The position numbers and the translations under genes are program-made. A stretch of DNA of 64,000 nucleotides. It comes from Actinomycetes bacterium. Its GTDB lineage: Bacteria; Actinomycetota; Acidimicrobiia; Acidimicrobiales; Ilumatobacteraceae. Under the pieces are notes generated by a model that saw nothing but the letters and a program-made list of their open reading frames with translations, was not told the DNA's origin and searched no databases. This document shows, piece after piece, positions 1 through 9,204 of the stretch (position 1 is the stretch's first letter; each line of letters starts with the position of its first letter). The stretch spans positions 1-64,000 of the forward strand of contig BJGC01000010.1 of NCBI GenBank assembly GCA_014190235.1. The letters are read 5' to 3'.

Positions 1-164
1 GCACCACCGATCAATAATCCCAAAGCCACAGCATCAGCTCCATTTTGTGCTGTTGTATTACGCACAATGCGCGAACCAATTGCAACGATGCCACTCATGC
101 TTGATAAGCCAATGACGCAACACAAAGTGAAAAGAACAAGTGCATTACCGCGTTGCGCGCGCAC
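1..164 (-). CDS. TadE/TadG-like pilus-assembly-associated protein (partial)
   Basis: The minus strand opens with a GTG at 164-162, three bases after the gyrA stop, and stays open to the window edge, so the 3' end is missing. The visible 54 codons read as a short basic N-terminus (VRAQRGNAL), one hydrophobic segment, and then NTTAQNGADAVALGL. An RG-start, one membrane helix and an A-Q-x-G/A-A-D-x-x-A-L motif are the signature of the TadE/TadG-like proteins of the actinobacterial Flp-pilus/helicase neighbourhood (Rv3654c type). These are membrane-anchored minor pilin-like proteins. An in-frame stop (the gyrA TAA) lies just upstream, so the start cannot be further out. The family call rests on a short fragment. 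Confidence 0.55.
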   Translation of the reverse strand, partial: MRAQRGNALVLFTLCCVIGLSSMSGIVAIGSRIVRNTTAQNGADAVALGLLIGG

Positions 165-167
165 GAC

Positions 168-2621
168 TTACTCGTCGTCGTCGTCGGTGCTTAAAATAGG
201 AGCAACTGATGCAACAACTTGACCTTCGTCAACGCTCATCAATCGCACTCCGGTGGCTGCTCGACCTTGGCTAGAGATTTGTCTCACGGCCGTACGAATA
301 GTGACACCGTTAGATGCCACTGCCACGATTTCGTCTTCGATGCCCACCATAAAAGCAGCAACAACTTTGCCTTTTTTGCTGGTGATTTTGACGCCGATCA
401 CGCCTTGACCACCACGGTTTTTGCGTGGGAACTGCGCTATTTGTGTGCGCTTGGCGTATCCGGCGTCAGTGACAATGAGCAATGCATCATCATTGCGTCC
501 GCAGTCAGCCGATACGACTTCGTCGCCAACCTTGAGTTTCATTCCGCGCACGCCTGCAGCAGTTCTGCCCATTGGGCGTACTTGTTCTTCGGTGAAGCGC
601 ATCACTTGGCCACTGTGACTGACAACAAAGATGTCATCGCCACCGGTCGTCTCAAAAACGCGCACAAGTTCGTCGTCGGCATGCAAGTTGAGAGCGATGA
701 GCCCATCGCGACGACTTGAGTTATATGCGTCATACACGGTCTTTTTGACTTGGCCTTTGCGCGTGACGAAGAACAGATAGCGCTCACCCGGAAACTCACG
801 CGTGTCAATAATGGCTTGAATTGTTTCGCCTGCTTGCAATGGCAAAAGGTTCACAATGGGCATGCCTTTGGCTGTGCGTTCGCGCTCTGGAATATCGGCT
901 GCGCGCAATTTATAGACACGACCACGATTAGAAAAGAACAACAAATACGCGTGTGATGTGGTGAACAAAACGCGTCGCACAATGTCGTCTTCTTTGAGTG
1001 TTGCGCCCTTGACGCCGCGACCACCACGAGACTGCGTGCGGAATGATGCTGCAGGAACTGCCTTAACATATTGCGCCTGCGTCATGACAACAACAAGTTC
1101 TTTGTCGTCGGTGAGATCTTCGAGGCTCATTTCTCCGGCATCGTGCGCCATTTTGCATATTCGTGGAGTGGCGTAATCTTTTCTGACTTGCAAAAGATCT
1201 TCTTTGATCATGGCGCGCAATTTAGGATCTGATTGCAGGATTTCTTCGTACTCTTTGATGCGCGCCTGTACATCGGCAAGTTCTTTTTCGATGTCGATTC
1301 GCGACAACCGAGTGAGTTGACGCAATTGCATATCAAGAATGTCGATGGCTTGGCGCTCGCTGAACTCAAAAGGCGCGAGCATTAGGCCCTCTTTGGCTTT
1401 GCCGGCGTCTTCGCTCTTGCGAATAAGCGCGATGATCTTGTCAATGACATTGAGTGCCTTGAGTCGTCCTTCAAGGATGTGTCCGCGTTCACGAGCTTTT
1501 TCGAGACGGAAAGTTGTGCGGCGAGTAAGAACTTCGATTTGGTGCTTGACGTAGCCGTTGAGAGCGTCGAGCAATGTGAGTGTGCGCGGAACACTGTCCA
1601 CTAGCGCCACCATGTTGATCGGGAAACTGGATTGCAACTGCGTGAGTTTGAATAAATTGTTCAGCACGACATTTGCATTGGCGTCGCGCTTGAGCTCGAT
1701 GATCATGTTTGTCTTGCCGCCCGACGATGCGTCGTTGACGTCTGCAATGCCGTCTAGTTCGCCACCATCAACGAGTTCTTGAATGCGCGCAGCAATTGAC
1801 GAACAACTTGCCTGATATGGCAACTCTGTCACCACGATTTCCATGCGGCCTTTTTTGTTTTCTTCGATCGTTGCTGTTGCGCGCATCTTGACACTGCCGC
1901 GTCCGGTGCGATATGCCTCGATGATGCCGGCGCGACCCAAGATTGATCCGCCTGTCGGAAAGTCTGGTCCCTTGACAAACTCCATCAAATCGTCAATGGA
2001 GGCTGCTGGATTATCAAGCAAGTGAATAGATGCATCAATGACTTCGCCAAGGTTGTGAGGCGGGATACTCGTTGCCATACCGACGGCGATGCCTTGACTG
2101 CCATTGACCAACAGGTTTGGAAACCGCGCTGGCAAGACACTGGGTTCTTCGATAGTGCCGTCATAGTTGGGCCGCATGTCGACGGTGTTTTCGTCAATGT
2201 CAAGCAACAACAACATTGCAAGTGAATGCAAACGTGTTTCTGTGTAACGACTCGCCGCTGGGCCAAAGTCTGGCGAGCCGTAGTTGCCATGAAAATCAAT
2301 CAGGGGATGGCGAAGTGAAAACGGTTGCGCCATACGCACAAGAGCGTCGTAAATTGCGCTGTCGCCGTGGGGGTGATAGCGCGCCATTGTGTCGCCAGTG
2401 ACACGAGCACATTTCACGAACGGTCTGTCTGGACGGAATCCCTGTTGATCCATGTCCCAAATAATGCGGCGGTGAACTGGTTTTAGGCCATCGCGCACGT
2501 CTGGCAATGCGCGCGACATGATGACCGACATTGCATAATCGAGAAACGAGCGCTCCATCTCGTCTTGCAATGTGACGGGCTGAACTGCGTCTCCGGCTGG
2601 TGGTGTGGTGGTGTCGCTCAT
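168..2621 (-). CDS. gyrA: DNA gyrase subunit A
   Basis: Breakage-reunion subunit of DNA gyrase (A2B2), which introduces negative supercoils in the cytoplasm. The catalytic tyrosine is Tyr126 in AASRYTETR. The quinolone-determining region reads HPHGDSAIYD, with Ser88 and Asp92 in the usual wild-type positions. The C-terminal DNA-wrapping domain carries a GyrA box variant, QSRGGRG, at residues 530-536. At 817 residues the length is normal, and the protein ends in an acidic DDDDE tail. It lies 11 bp downstream of gyrB, so the two are almost certainly co-transcribed. A partial TadE-like gene follows immediately. Confidence 0.98.
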   Translation of the reverse strand: MSDTTTPPAGDAVQPVTLQDEMERSFLDYAMSVIMSRALPDVRDGLKPVHRRIIWDMDQQGFRPDRPFVKCARVTGDTMARYHPHGDSAIYDALVRMAQPFSLRHPLIDFHGNYGSPDFGPAASRYTETRLHSLAMLLLLDIDENTVDMRPNYDGTIEEPSVLPARFPNLLVNGSQGIAVGMATSIPPHNLGEVIDASIHLLDNPAASIDDLMEFVKGPDFPTGGSILGRAGIIEAYRTGRGSVKMRATATIEENKKGRMEIVVTELPYQASCSSIAARIQELVDGGELDGIADVNDASSGGKTNMIIELKRDANANVVLNNLFKLTQLQSSFPINMVALVDSVPRTLTLLDALNGYVKHQIEVLTRRTTFRLEKARERGHILEGRLKALNVIDKIIALIRKSEDAGKAKEGLMLAPFEFSERQAIDILDMQLRQLTRLSRIDIEKELADVQARIKEYEEILQSDPKLRAMIKEDLLQVRKDYATPRICKMAHDAGEMSLEDLTDDKELVVVMTQAQYVKAVPAASFRTQSRGGRGVKGATLKEDDIVRRVLFTTSHAYLLFFSNRGRVYKLRAADIPERERTAKGMPIVNLLPLQAGETIQAIIDTREFPGERYLFFVTRKGQVKKTVYDAYNSSRRDGLIALNLHADDELVRVFETTGGDDIFVVSHSGQVMRFTEEQVRPMGRTAAGVRGMKLKVGDEVVSADCGRNDDALLIVTDAGYAKRTQIAQFPRKNRGGQGVIGVKITSKKGKVVAAFMVGIEDEIVAVASNGVTIRTAVRQISSQGRAATGVRLMSVDEGQVVASVAPILSTDDDDE

Positions 2622-2632
2622 GCGTGGGTCCT

Positions 2633-4603
2633 TTAGAAGTCCAGGTTGCGCACGTCTCGTGCATTCGTGGTGATGAACGCCTTGCGACTTTCGACGTTGT
2701 CGCCCATTAAGACGCTGACGATGTCGTCAGCAATTGCTGCTTCTTCGACGGTGACTTGGAGCAATGTTCGTGTTGCAGATGACATTGTTGTTCCGCGCAA
2801 TTCTTCCCAGTCCATTTCGCCGAGACCTTTAAGACGTTGAAAATCTTTTTTGTGATTTGGTTTGTCTTTCAAAAACTTGGTTTTGGCCATGTCGTCTTTG
2901 AGATAGATCTTCTCTTTGCCAACTTCTGTCGAGAACAACGGTGGTTGAGCAATGTAGATAAAACCTGCCTCAACCATGGGGCGCATCTGGCGGTAGAAAA
3001 ATGTCAGTAGCAGTGTGCGAATGTGGCTACCGTCAACATCGGCGTCGGCAAGCGCAATAATTTTGTGATACCGAGCTTTGCTGACATCAAACTCGTCGCC
3101 CACTCCGCCACCAATGGCCGTAATTAGTGCTTGTATTTCAGTGTTTTTGAGCATCTTGACAAGTGCCGCACGCTCGACGTTAAGAATTTTTCCGCGAATC
3201 GGAAGGATCGCTTGTGTTCGTGGATCACGTGCATCAACTGCGGTGCCGCCAGCACTGTCGCCCTCAACAATGAAGAGTTCTCCCTCGGAAGGATCTTTGG
3301 TGCTGCAGTCTTTGAGTTTGTCTGGCATACCAGCACCAGCGAGTGCAGTCTTGCGGCGTACAGCGTTGCGAGCATTTTTTGCGGCAAGTCGGGCTTGCGC
3401 TGCAGCAACTGCTTTTTTGATGATTCGGTTTGCCTCTGCGGGGTTTTCTTCAAGCCATTCAGCCAAACACTTATTAGTGGCTTTTTGCACGAACGAACGC
3501 ATTGCCACATTGCCCAACTTGGCTTTGGTCTGGCCTTCAAACTGGGGCTCACCGAGCCTCACCGAAATGATGGCCGTGATGCCCTCGCGGATGTCTTCCC
3601 CTAGGAGATTGTCGTCTTTTTCTTTGAGCGCGCCTCGATCTTTGGCATATTTATTGATCACCGATGTGAGAGCTGTCTTGAAGCCTTCGACATGCATTCC
3701 GCCTTCTGTGGTGGAGATGCCGTTGGCATAGCCGTGAATACCCTCGTAATACCCAGTGTTCCATTGCAGGGCGATGTCGAGTTCTTGGTTTTCGGCCTCT
3801 TCGCGCTCTTCGTAGTGCGCAATCTTGGTGAAAAGTGCGTCTTTAGACAAATTGAGATGGCGCACGAAATCGACGATGCCGCCTTTGTATTGGAAAGTGA
3901 CGTTTTGTTCTTTGCCGACACGCTCGTCATTAAAAATGACTTCGATTCCCTTGTTGAGAAATGCCATCGTTTGCAAACGTTCAAGCACTGTGCGTGCCAC
4001 AAACTCTGTGCCTTCTGCTTCAAATACGGTGGGGTCTGGCCAGAACTTGACGGTTGTTCCGGTCTTGCGACCACGCGCTGGGGTATCACCTGTCATCGCT
4101 AGTTTTGCTTTTGGTTTTCCGCCGTCAAGAAATGTTTGGCTGTACCGTTTTCCGCCACGATCAACTTCGATCACAAGTTGCGAAGACAGTGCATTCACGA
4201 CGCTGACGCCGACACCGTGCAACCCGCCAGACACTTTGTAGCCTTCGCCACCAAACTTGCCACCGGCGTGCAACACGGTGAGCACAACTTCGACAGCGCT
4301 CTTGCCTTTGTGTGGGCCGCTCGGGTATGGATCGACAGGAACACCGCGACCGTTGTCTTCGACCATGCACCCGCCATCGGAAGACAAAGTCACCACGATT
4401 CGCGTACAAAAGCCTGCCATTGCTTCGTCGATTGAGTTATCGACGACTTCCCAGATGAGGTGATGTAACCCCGTGAGCCCGGTGGACCCGATGTACATTC
4501 CGGGTCGTTTTCTTACGGGATCGAGACCTTCAAGAACCTGGATATCTGCTGCGTTGTAGTCGGCAGAAGGGGTCTTGGAAGGTGCTTTTTTTGTCGCAGC
4601 CAT
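2633..4603 (-). CDS. gyrB: DNA gyrase subunit B
   Basis: ATPase subunit of DNA gyrase. The GHKL ATP-binding fold shows EVVDNSIDEA (Asn56, Mg binding), EDNGRGVP at about 82-89 and GGLHGVGVSVVNALS. The TOPRIM metal site is formed by EGDSAGG (447-453) and DADVDG (520-525). At 656 residues it has the usual length of non-proteobacterial GyrB, without the large insertion of the E. coli protein. The lysine-rich N-terminus (MAATKKAPSK) is unstructured. It follows dciA by 32 bp and precedes gyrA by 11 bp, in the standard actinobacterial dnaA-dnaN-recF-dciA-gyrB-gyrA order. Confidence 0.98.
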   Translation of the reverse strand: MAATKKAPSKTPSADYNAADIQVLEGLDPVRKRPGMYIGSTGLTGLHHLIWEVVDNSIDEAMAGFCTRIVVTLSSDGGCMVEDNGRGVPVDPYPSGPHKGKSAVEVVLTVLHAGGKFGGEGYKVSGGLHGVGVSVVNALSSQLVIEVDRGGKRYSQTFLDGGKPKAKLAMTGDTPARGRKTGTTVKFWPDPTVFEAEGTEFVARTVLERLQTMAFLNKGIEVIFNDERVGKEQNVTFQYKGGIVDFVRHLNLSKDALFTKIAHYEEREEAENQELDIALQWNTGYYEGIHGYANGISTTEGGMHVEGFKTALTSVINKYAKDRGALKEKDDNLLGEDIREGITAIISVRLGEPQFEGQTKAKLGNVAMRSFVQKATNKCLAEWLEENPAEANRIIKKAVAAAQARLAAKNARNAVRRKTALAGAGMPDKLKDCSTKDPSEGELFIVEGDSAGGTAVDARDPRTQAILPIRGKILNVERAALVKMLKNTEIQALITAIGGGVGDEFDVSKARYHKIIALADADVDGSHIRTLLLTFFYRQMRPMVEAGFIYIAQPPLFSTEVGKEKIYLKDDMAKTKFLKDKPNHKKDFQRLKGLGEMDWEELRGTTMSSATRTLLQVTVEEAAIADDIVSVLMGDNVESRKAFITTNARDVRNLDF

Positions 4604-4635
4604 CGGTTGTATATCCTAGCAATTTGAAGTGGTGT

Positions 4636-4953
4636 TTAGCGGTAGCGGCGCACTCGAATATCAATACTTTCGATGGCATCTCCGAAGTGTTGCTGAAGTG
4701 TGTGCAGCAGATCTTTTTCGAGGAAACGTAGTTGTGTTGCCCATGCCTGATCGGCTACTTCGACCGTGAGTTTTTTCCCTTCAATGCGCACGGGTGTCAC
4801 ATTGTCGGCAATTGACTCGCCCACAACTTCGCGCCAACGACCAAAAACTCCACCGACGATTTCGACATCAGCAGACTTCAGGCGCTTCATCATGGCATTG
4901 AGAACATTGCCCAATAATCGCGGATCTTTCGGTGTTGGTTTTTGGCTCGTCAT
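4636..4953 (-). CDS. dciA: DciA-type helicase loader / DUF721 protein
   Basis: A 105-residue DUF721 (DciA) protein. The family is the ancestral loader or operator of the replicative helicase DnaB in bacteria without DnaC/DnaI, and is the Rv0004-type gene between recF and gyrB in mycobacteria. The conserved core is visible from about residue 35: GGVFGRWREVVGESIADNVTPVRIEG, then LTVEVADQAWATQL and LRFLEKDLL, the KH-like fold typical of the family. The gap to recF is 8 bp. A dnaB gene is present at 27.8 kb and no dnaC-like loader is visible here, which fits the proposed role. Assignment is by motif and synteny. Confidence 0.9.
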   Translation of the reverse strand: MTSQKPTPKDPRLLGNVLNAMMKRLKSADVEIVGGVFGRWREVVGESIADNVTPVRIEGKKLTVEVADQAWATQLRFLEKDLLHTLQQHFGDAIESIDIRVRRYR

Positions 4954-4961
4954 GATGGTGG

Positions 4962-6062
4962 TTATTTGGCGATCTTGATTGATGTGACCACTTCGCCGTT
5001 TTCTATCGTGATCATGGCATCGGGGTGGGCTGCTTCAGGCAGCGCACTGGCTGTTGTAATAATCACCTGACCTGCTGGCAAATGCCTCAAGAGCGCTGTG
5101 CTTCGGCTTGGGTCGAGCTCGGACAGGACATCGTCAAGCACCAGCAGGGGCGCGGCCCCGACGTGCTGTGTGATGAGACGGTGGACGCCTAGACGGATTG
5201 CCAGGGTGAGGGTCCGGCATTCGCCCTGTGAGGCGTGTGAGCGCGCTGGCATGCCGTTAATGCCAAGCACCAGGTCGTCGCGGTGCGGACCCACCGTGCT
5301 GATGCCGCGGCGCACGTCGTCGTTGCGTGCAGCCAGCAGGGCAGGCCCCAGGCCGATGGTTCGCCATTCTGGTTCGTATGCAAGATCAACTCGGGTTGGT
5401 TCACCTGCCAGCACCTCATAGGCCTCGCACACATACGGCGTGACTTGGGCTACCAGCCGAGCGCGCGCTTCACCAAGGCGAGTGCCCACTTCGACAAATT
5501 TTTCATCCCACACGTCAAGCGTGCTTGCAATGTCGGCACTCATGCGCCCACCTGATTGTTTGAGTAAAACATTTCGTTGACGCACGATGCGGTCGACTTC
5601 TAGACGCAGTCCGTCGTTGTGGGTTGATAGTGCAACCAATGCATCGTCAAGCAATTGGCGCCGTTGTGTTGGTCCTTCGTACACAAGTTGCAGATCGCTC
5701 GGTGCGAACACTGTCGTGCGAACAACTCCGAGTAAATCGCGCACGCGAGCAAGGCGTTGTTTGTTCACCTGCACTCGATTTCTGCCGCTTCGATTTATCT
5801 CTGCTTCAACTAATACTTCGCGGCCGTCGTCATGGCGAATGTTTGCCCTGATGTAGGCCGTGTCGGCTCCAAGACGAACTAGCGCGTCGTTTGGCACCCC
5901 TCGAAAACTTTCGAGGGTCGCTAAATAACTCATCGCTTCGGCCAGGCTTGTTTTGCCTTGTGCGTTGCGCCCAATCACAGCCGTGACACCTGGCTCAATC
6001 TCAATAATGGCGTGTTTATATACCCGAAAATCAATGAGTTCGATGCGGTAAATCAGCACCAA
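4962..6062 (-). CDS. recF: DNA replication and repair protein RecF
   Basis: SMC-like ABC ATPase that helps load RecA at gapped DNA with RecO and RecR. The Walker A motif is GRNAQGKT (31-38), a variant of the usual GxNGxGKT with Ala in place of the second Gly. The signature is SQGECRTLTLA and the Walker B is PLLVLDDVLSELD. The 366-residue length is normal. The first codon is TTG at 6062. An AAGGGGG ribosome-binding site lies only 3 nt before it but 6 nt before the following GTG at 6059, so the GTG may be the true start. It is 13 bp downstream of dnaN. Confidence 0.95.
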   Translation of the reverse strand: MVLIYRIELIDFRVYKHAIIEIEPGVTAVIGRNAQGKTSLAEAMSYLATLESFRGVPNDALVRLGADTAYIRANIRHDDGREVLVEAEINRSGRNRVQVNKQRLARVRDLLGVVRTTVFAPSDLQLVYEGPTQRRQLLDDALVALSTHNDGLRLEVDRIVRQRNVLLKQSGGRMSADIASTLDVWDEKFVEVGTRLGEARARLVAQVTPYVCEAYEVLAGEPTRVDLAYEPEWRTIGLGPALLAARNDDVRRGISTVGPHRDDLVLGINGMPARSHASQGECRTLTLAIRLGVHRLITQHVGAAPLLVLDDVLSELDPSRSTALLRHLPAGQVIITTASALPEAAHPDAMITIENGEVVTSIKIAK

Positions 6063-6075
6063 GCACCCCCTTGGC

Positions 6076-7167
6076 TCAAACGCGCTGGGGCATCAACAAA
6101 TATGTGAACGTGTCGTCACCAACACCACGAATAACTGCCGGTTGATTCGGCTCATTCATCTCAATTGTTATTTCATCCCCCACTGTCGCTTCGATCCCTT
6201 CGCGCACGTAGTCGGGGTTGAATCCGGCAGTGAGTTCTGCGCCGACCATCTGGCCTTCAACGTCTTCGGTGCTGGTTCCTTGATCGTTTGTTTGCACTTC
6301 GATGCGCATTCCGTCGGCGCCCATTGTGAGTTTGACCGGTGTGTTTTCGCGAGCCAACACTCGGCTGCGTCGTAATGCTTCAATAAGTGGTTCGCGCGGA
6401 GTTGTGAACTTGTTGGCGTACACAGGTTTTATAAACGATTGAACGTTCGGGAAGTTGGCGTTGATTAATCGTGTTGTGAGTTGCAATCGCGGTGTTTCAA
6501 AAGTTGTGTCTATTTCTCCGAATCGGATTGCGATGTCTTCGTTGGCTTCAAGCAATCGCTGTAGCTCGCGCAGCGCTCGACTCGGGATCAGATACGACTG
6601 GCCAAAAGTTAAGACATCAACCCCTGGAAGATTCTTGATCGCCATCCGATAACTGTCTGTGGCGGCCATGCACAAACCAGTTTCCCCTGCGGATAACTGC
6701 ACCGCGGTGAGATGTTGTTTGGCTGGTTCTTTGCTTGCTGCCCCAACAACTTGAGCCAACGCATGACCCAACACGGCGGCTTTCATTGAGACGGGGTTTG
6801 CAGACGCTGGCACGTTTCGAGGGAAATCCATGGCGTTCATTACCGGCACACTGAATTGTGCTTTGACACCTGTGATGTTGGCTGAATCTGCACCGAGATC
6901 AAGGGTGACTTTTCCGCTTGGTAGTGACCGCACAATGTCGTTGACAAGTGTTGCTCCAATAAGACCGTCACCGTTTCTTTCGCCGCCAACTGCGAGAGTG
7001 AATTGTAAAGAGAGATCTAGATCAGTGCTTGACAGTGTGAGCACATCGTCTTGCAACACAAAACGAATTCCGGCGAGCGCTGGTGATGCTGATCCTCGAG
7101 ATGATGCAATTCGTGCCAAAGATCCAAGTGCTTCGGAAAGCTCGGCTTGTTCGCTTCGAAATTTCAT
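6076..7167 (-). CDS. dnaN: DNA polymerase III beta subunit (sliding clamp)
   Basis: The ring-shaped processivity clamp that tethers DNA polymerase III and many repair factors to DNA. The protein shows the three-fold repeated clamp architecture: MKFRSEQAELSEALGSLAR at the start, the second domain with a DSYRMAIKNLPG-type motif near residue 170, and the C-terminal TFTYLLMPQRV that ends nearly all DnaN proteins (usually TYLLMPVRL). The length of 363 residues is close to the family norm. It lies between dnaA (254 bp upstream) and recF on the same strand, the standard origin arrangement. Confidence 0.97.
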   Translation of the reverse strand: MKFRSEQAELSEALGSLARIASSRGSASPALAGIRFVLQDDVLTLSSTDLDLSLQFTLAVGGERNGDGLIGATLVNDIVRSLPSGKVTLDLGADSANITGVKAQFSVPVMNAMDFPRNVPASANPVSMKAAVLGHALAQVVGAASKEPAKQHLTAVQLSAGETGLCMAATDSYRMAIKNLPGVDVLTFGQSYLIPSRALRELQRLLEANEDIAIRFGEIDTTFETPRLQLTTRLINANFPNVQSFIKPVYANKFTTPREPLIEALRRSRVLARENTPVKLTMGADGMRIEVQTNDQGTSTEDVEGQMVGAELTAGFNPDYVREGIEATVGDEITIEMNEPNQPAVIRGVGDDTFTYLLMPQRV

Positions 7168-7421
7168 GGGTCTCTCGGTCTGTGTGGGTTATAAACAGTG
7201 GTAGGTGTCTAATGAATAATAACTGTAATAAGGGCTGTGGATTGTGGAAAAGGGGCTTAAAACCCTTGTGATTGATAAAAAATGGGTGTGTATGAAAAAC
7301 CGCAATAAGACACATCTACAACGCGTGTAATTTGCCTCAATGTGTACAACCGTGCGACAACAAACACCACTCCACAACAACTCCACAACAACAACCCCAC
7401 GTTATACACAGCAGTATCGCC
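7168..7421 (-). other. dnaA-dnaN intergenic region, possible oriC
   Basis: A 254-bp non-coding spacer between dnaA and dnaN, the usual place of oriC in actinobacteria. It holds imperfect DnaA boxes (consensus TTATCCACA): TTATAAACA at 7189, TGTGGATTG at 7236, TGTGTACAA at 7341 (inverse of TTGTACACA) and TTATACACA at 7402. It also has an AT-rich stretch around 7253-7300, a small inverted repeat AAGGG/CCCTT near 7250-7270 and a tandem ACTCCACAACA repeat at about 7369-7390. No box here is a perfect match. Better matches lie upstream of dnaA, downstream of parB and upstream of dnaB, so the exact origin cannot be fixed by reading alone. Confidence 0.45.
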
Positions 7422-8789
7422 CTACGCCTTTAGTCTGGCAATGATGTCGGTGACCTGGTCGTACACCTGCTTGCGCTCGCGCATCAGCCGCTGTGTTTTG
7501 TCAACACCGTGAATGATTGTGGTGTGATCTCGACCACCAAATAACCGAGCAATGGCGGGATAGCTCAGTTCGGTGAGTTCGCGAAAAATGTACATTGCGC
7601 TCTGGCGAGCCGATACCAATGGACGTTGGCGACTCTTGCCTTTCATGGCGTCAACAGAAAAGCCCATATACAACGAAATTTCAGCAAGAAGTTCTTCGTC
7701 GGTGCGGTGTTTGGGCGCTCGCACGGTGAGCAAGTCAGTGAGCTGGGTTTGAGCCATCGCGACAGTTGCTGGCTCACGGGTGAGGTGTGCGTAGGCAGCC
7801 ACTCGAATGAGGGCCCCTTCGAGTTCACGAATGTTGGACGTGATGTTGGACGCAATGAACTCCAGGACATCCGCTGGTAATGGGGTGTTGTCGCGCTCGG
7901 TCTTGTTGCGCAAAATCGCCAAACGGGTTTCCATGTCTGGCGGCTGGATGTCGGTGATGAGACCCCAACGAAACCGACCACGCAGACGATCCTCAAGTGT
8001 GGGGATGGCGTCGGGCACCCGGTCGGACGAGATGACGATCTGCTTATTTGCTCCGTGGAGACTGTTGAAGGTGTGGAAAAACTCCTCTTGGAGTCCTTCT
8101 TTTCCTTCCATAAATTGAATGTCGTCAATCAACAAGACGTCGATGTCGCGGTAGCGACGCTTGAACGCCGTTGTTGTGTTGGTGCGAATTGCGTCAACGT
8201 ATTCATTCAAAAAAGTTTCTGTTGAAACGTAGCGAACTTCATGATGTGCGTAATGCGCATGCACATACCAACCGATTGCTTGCAAGAGATGTGTCTTGCC
8301 AAGACCTGCAGAGCCGTAAATAAAAAGAGGGTTGTATGAGCGGCCAGGTGTTTCGGCAACACGCAAAGCGGCAGCCAATGCGAACTGGTTTGAGGCTCCT
8401 TTAACAAACGTGTCAAAGGTGTATCGCGGGTTGAGCCCGACGGCTAATCCCTTGCCCTGATTAGGTTTTTTGATGGTTTCTGGACTCAATGCCGCATTGT
8501 CAACAGCTACCTGCGTCGGGGAATCATTTGTGCTGTCTTGGGATTCGCCAACCTCAACAACAAGTGCGCGGTCACTCTCTCCAATTTCATCAAGTGCATC
8601 TAAAACAAGTGGGCGATAGCGAGAGATAATTCGGTCGCGGACATGTGCATTAGGAACCTGCAAACGCAACGATGATTCGTCACTCGCAAGTGCAACAACA
8701 TCATTGAATGTCGAGAACCACACGCCCTCAGACACCTGCGCTTTTAAGAGTTGTTGTGTTGCATTCCACACTGATTCATGGTCACTCAT
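7422..8789 (-). CDS. dnaA: Chromosomal replication initiator DnaA
   Basis: AAA+ initiator that binds DnaA boxes and melts the origin. Domain I covers roughly residues 1-80, followed by a variable linker. The AAA+ domain has Walker A GSAGLGKT (159-166) and Walker B VLLIDDIQF. The C-terminal DNA-binding domain has the signature GGRDHTTIIHGVDK. At 455 residues it is a compact DnaA with a short domain II. The ATG is preceded by GAAGGGGC. Several DnaA boxes lie in its upstream region, which suggests autoregulation. The gene is transcribed away from rpmH, marking the divergence point of the origin region. Confidence 0.98.
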   Translation of the reverse strand: MSDHESVWNATQQLLKAQVSEGVWFSTFNDVVALASDESSLRLQVPNAHVRDRIISRYRPLVLDALDEIGESDRALVVEVGESQDSTNDSPTQVAVDNAALSPETIKKPNQGKGLAVGLNPRYTFDTFVKGASNQFALAAALRVAETPGRSYNPLFIYGSAGLGKTHLLQAIGWYVHAHYAHHEVRYVSTETFLNEYVDAIRTNTTTAFKRRYRDIDVLLIDDIQFMEGKEGLQEEFFHTFNSLHGANKQIVISSDRVPDAIPTLEDRLRGRFRWGLITDIQPPDMETRLAILRNKTERDNTPLPADVLEFIASNITSNIRELEGALIRVAAYAHLTREPATVAMAQTQLTDLLTVRAPKHRTDEELLAEISLYMGFSVDAMKGKSRQRPLVSARQSAMYIFRELTELSYPAIARLFGGRDHTTIIHGVDKTQRLMRERKQVYDQVTDIIARLKA

Positions 8790-8801
8790 GGCGCCCCTTC
8801 C

Positions 8802-8883
8802 CCGTCCACAGCGCTATCCACAGGGTGTGGATGGGCTCCCTACAATCGCTGTAGGACTTACGACCATAACAGGCTGTGGACAA
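8802..8883. promoter_or_regulatory. DnaA-box cluster upstream of dnaA
   Basis: The 280-bp divergent spacer between dnaA and rpmH carries several DnaA-box-like 9-mers within 82 bp. They are CCGTCCACA (8802), CTATCCACA (8814), TGTGGATGG (8826, inverse) and a perfect inverse TTGTCCACA, TGTGGACAA (8875). Between the last two is a 6-bp inverted repeat, CCTACA/TGTAGG (8839-8855). The boxes lie 13-96 bp upstream of the dnaA start codon, so they probably autoregulate dnaA. They could also be part of the origin. Confidence 0.6.
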
Positions 8884-9020
8884 CACTAAAAACTGAGCGC
8901 AAACTCTGTGCCCGCCGGCGACAAGATCTCGGGCAACATTGATTGGCAGGTTGCCGACGGGCGTTTGCGAGCCGTAGCCTGACACGACTGCTTCTCATGT
9001 GGGTCACCAACAGGAGCACA

Positions 9021-9026
9021 TAGAAT
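9021..9026 (+). promoter_or_regulatory. Candidate -10 box for rpmH
   Basis: TAGAAT matches the sigma-A -10 consensus at five of six bases and lies 43 bp before the rpmH start. I see no convincing -35 element at the right distance. A GC-rich palindrome (CCCCCGGGGG) between this site and the gene could form a leader hairpin. Confidence 0.3.
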
Positions 9027-9069
9027 TTGTCCGCCATTGCCCCCCGGGGGCCCAGTACAAGGATCCGCC

Positions 9070-9204
9070 ATGAAGCGCACCTTTCAACCAAACAACCGCC
9101 GCAGATCCCGTAAGCATGGGTTCCGACACCGTATGAGCACCCGCGCAGGTCGTGCCATCCTCAAGTCGCGCCGTGCCAAGGGCCGTCATCGCCTGAGCGC
9201 TTGA
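9070..9204 (+). CDS. rpmH: 50S ribosomal protein L34
   Basis: A 44-residue, strongly basic protein starting [18 protein letters not shown] and continuing with the L34 signature [19 protein letters not shown]. It is a structural protein of the large ribosomal subunit. The ATG has an AAGGA ribosome-binding site 7 nt upstream (9058-9062). It heads the plus-strand rpmH-rnpA-yidD-yidC-jag-rsmG run, as in most bacteria. The stop codon overlaps the TTG start of rnpA. Confidence 0.97.
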   Translation: MKRTFQPNNRRRSRKHGFRHRMSTRAGRAILKSRRAKGRHRLSA

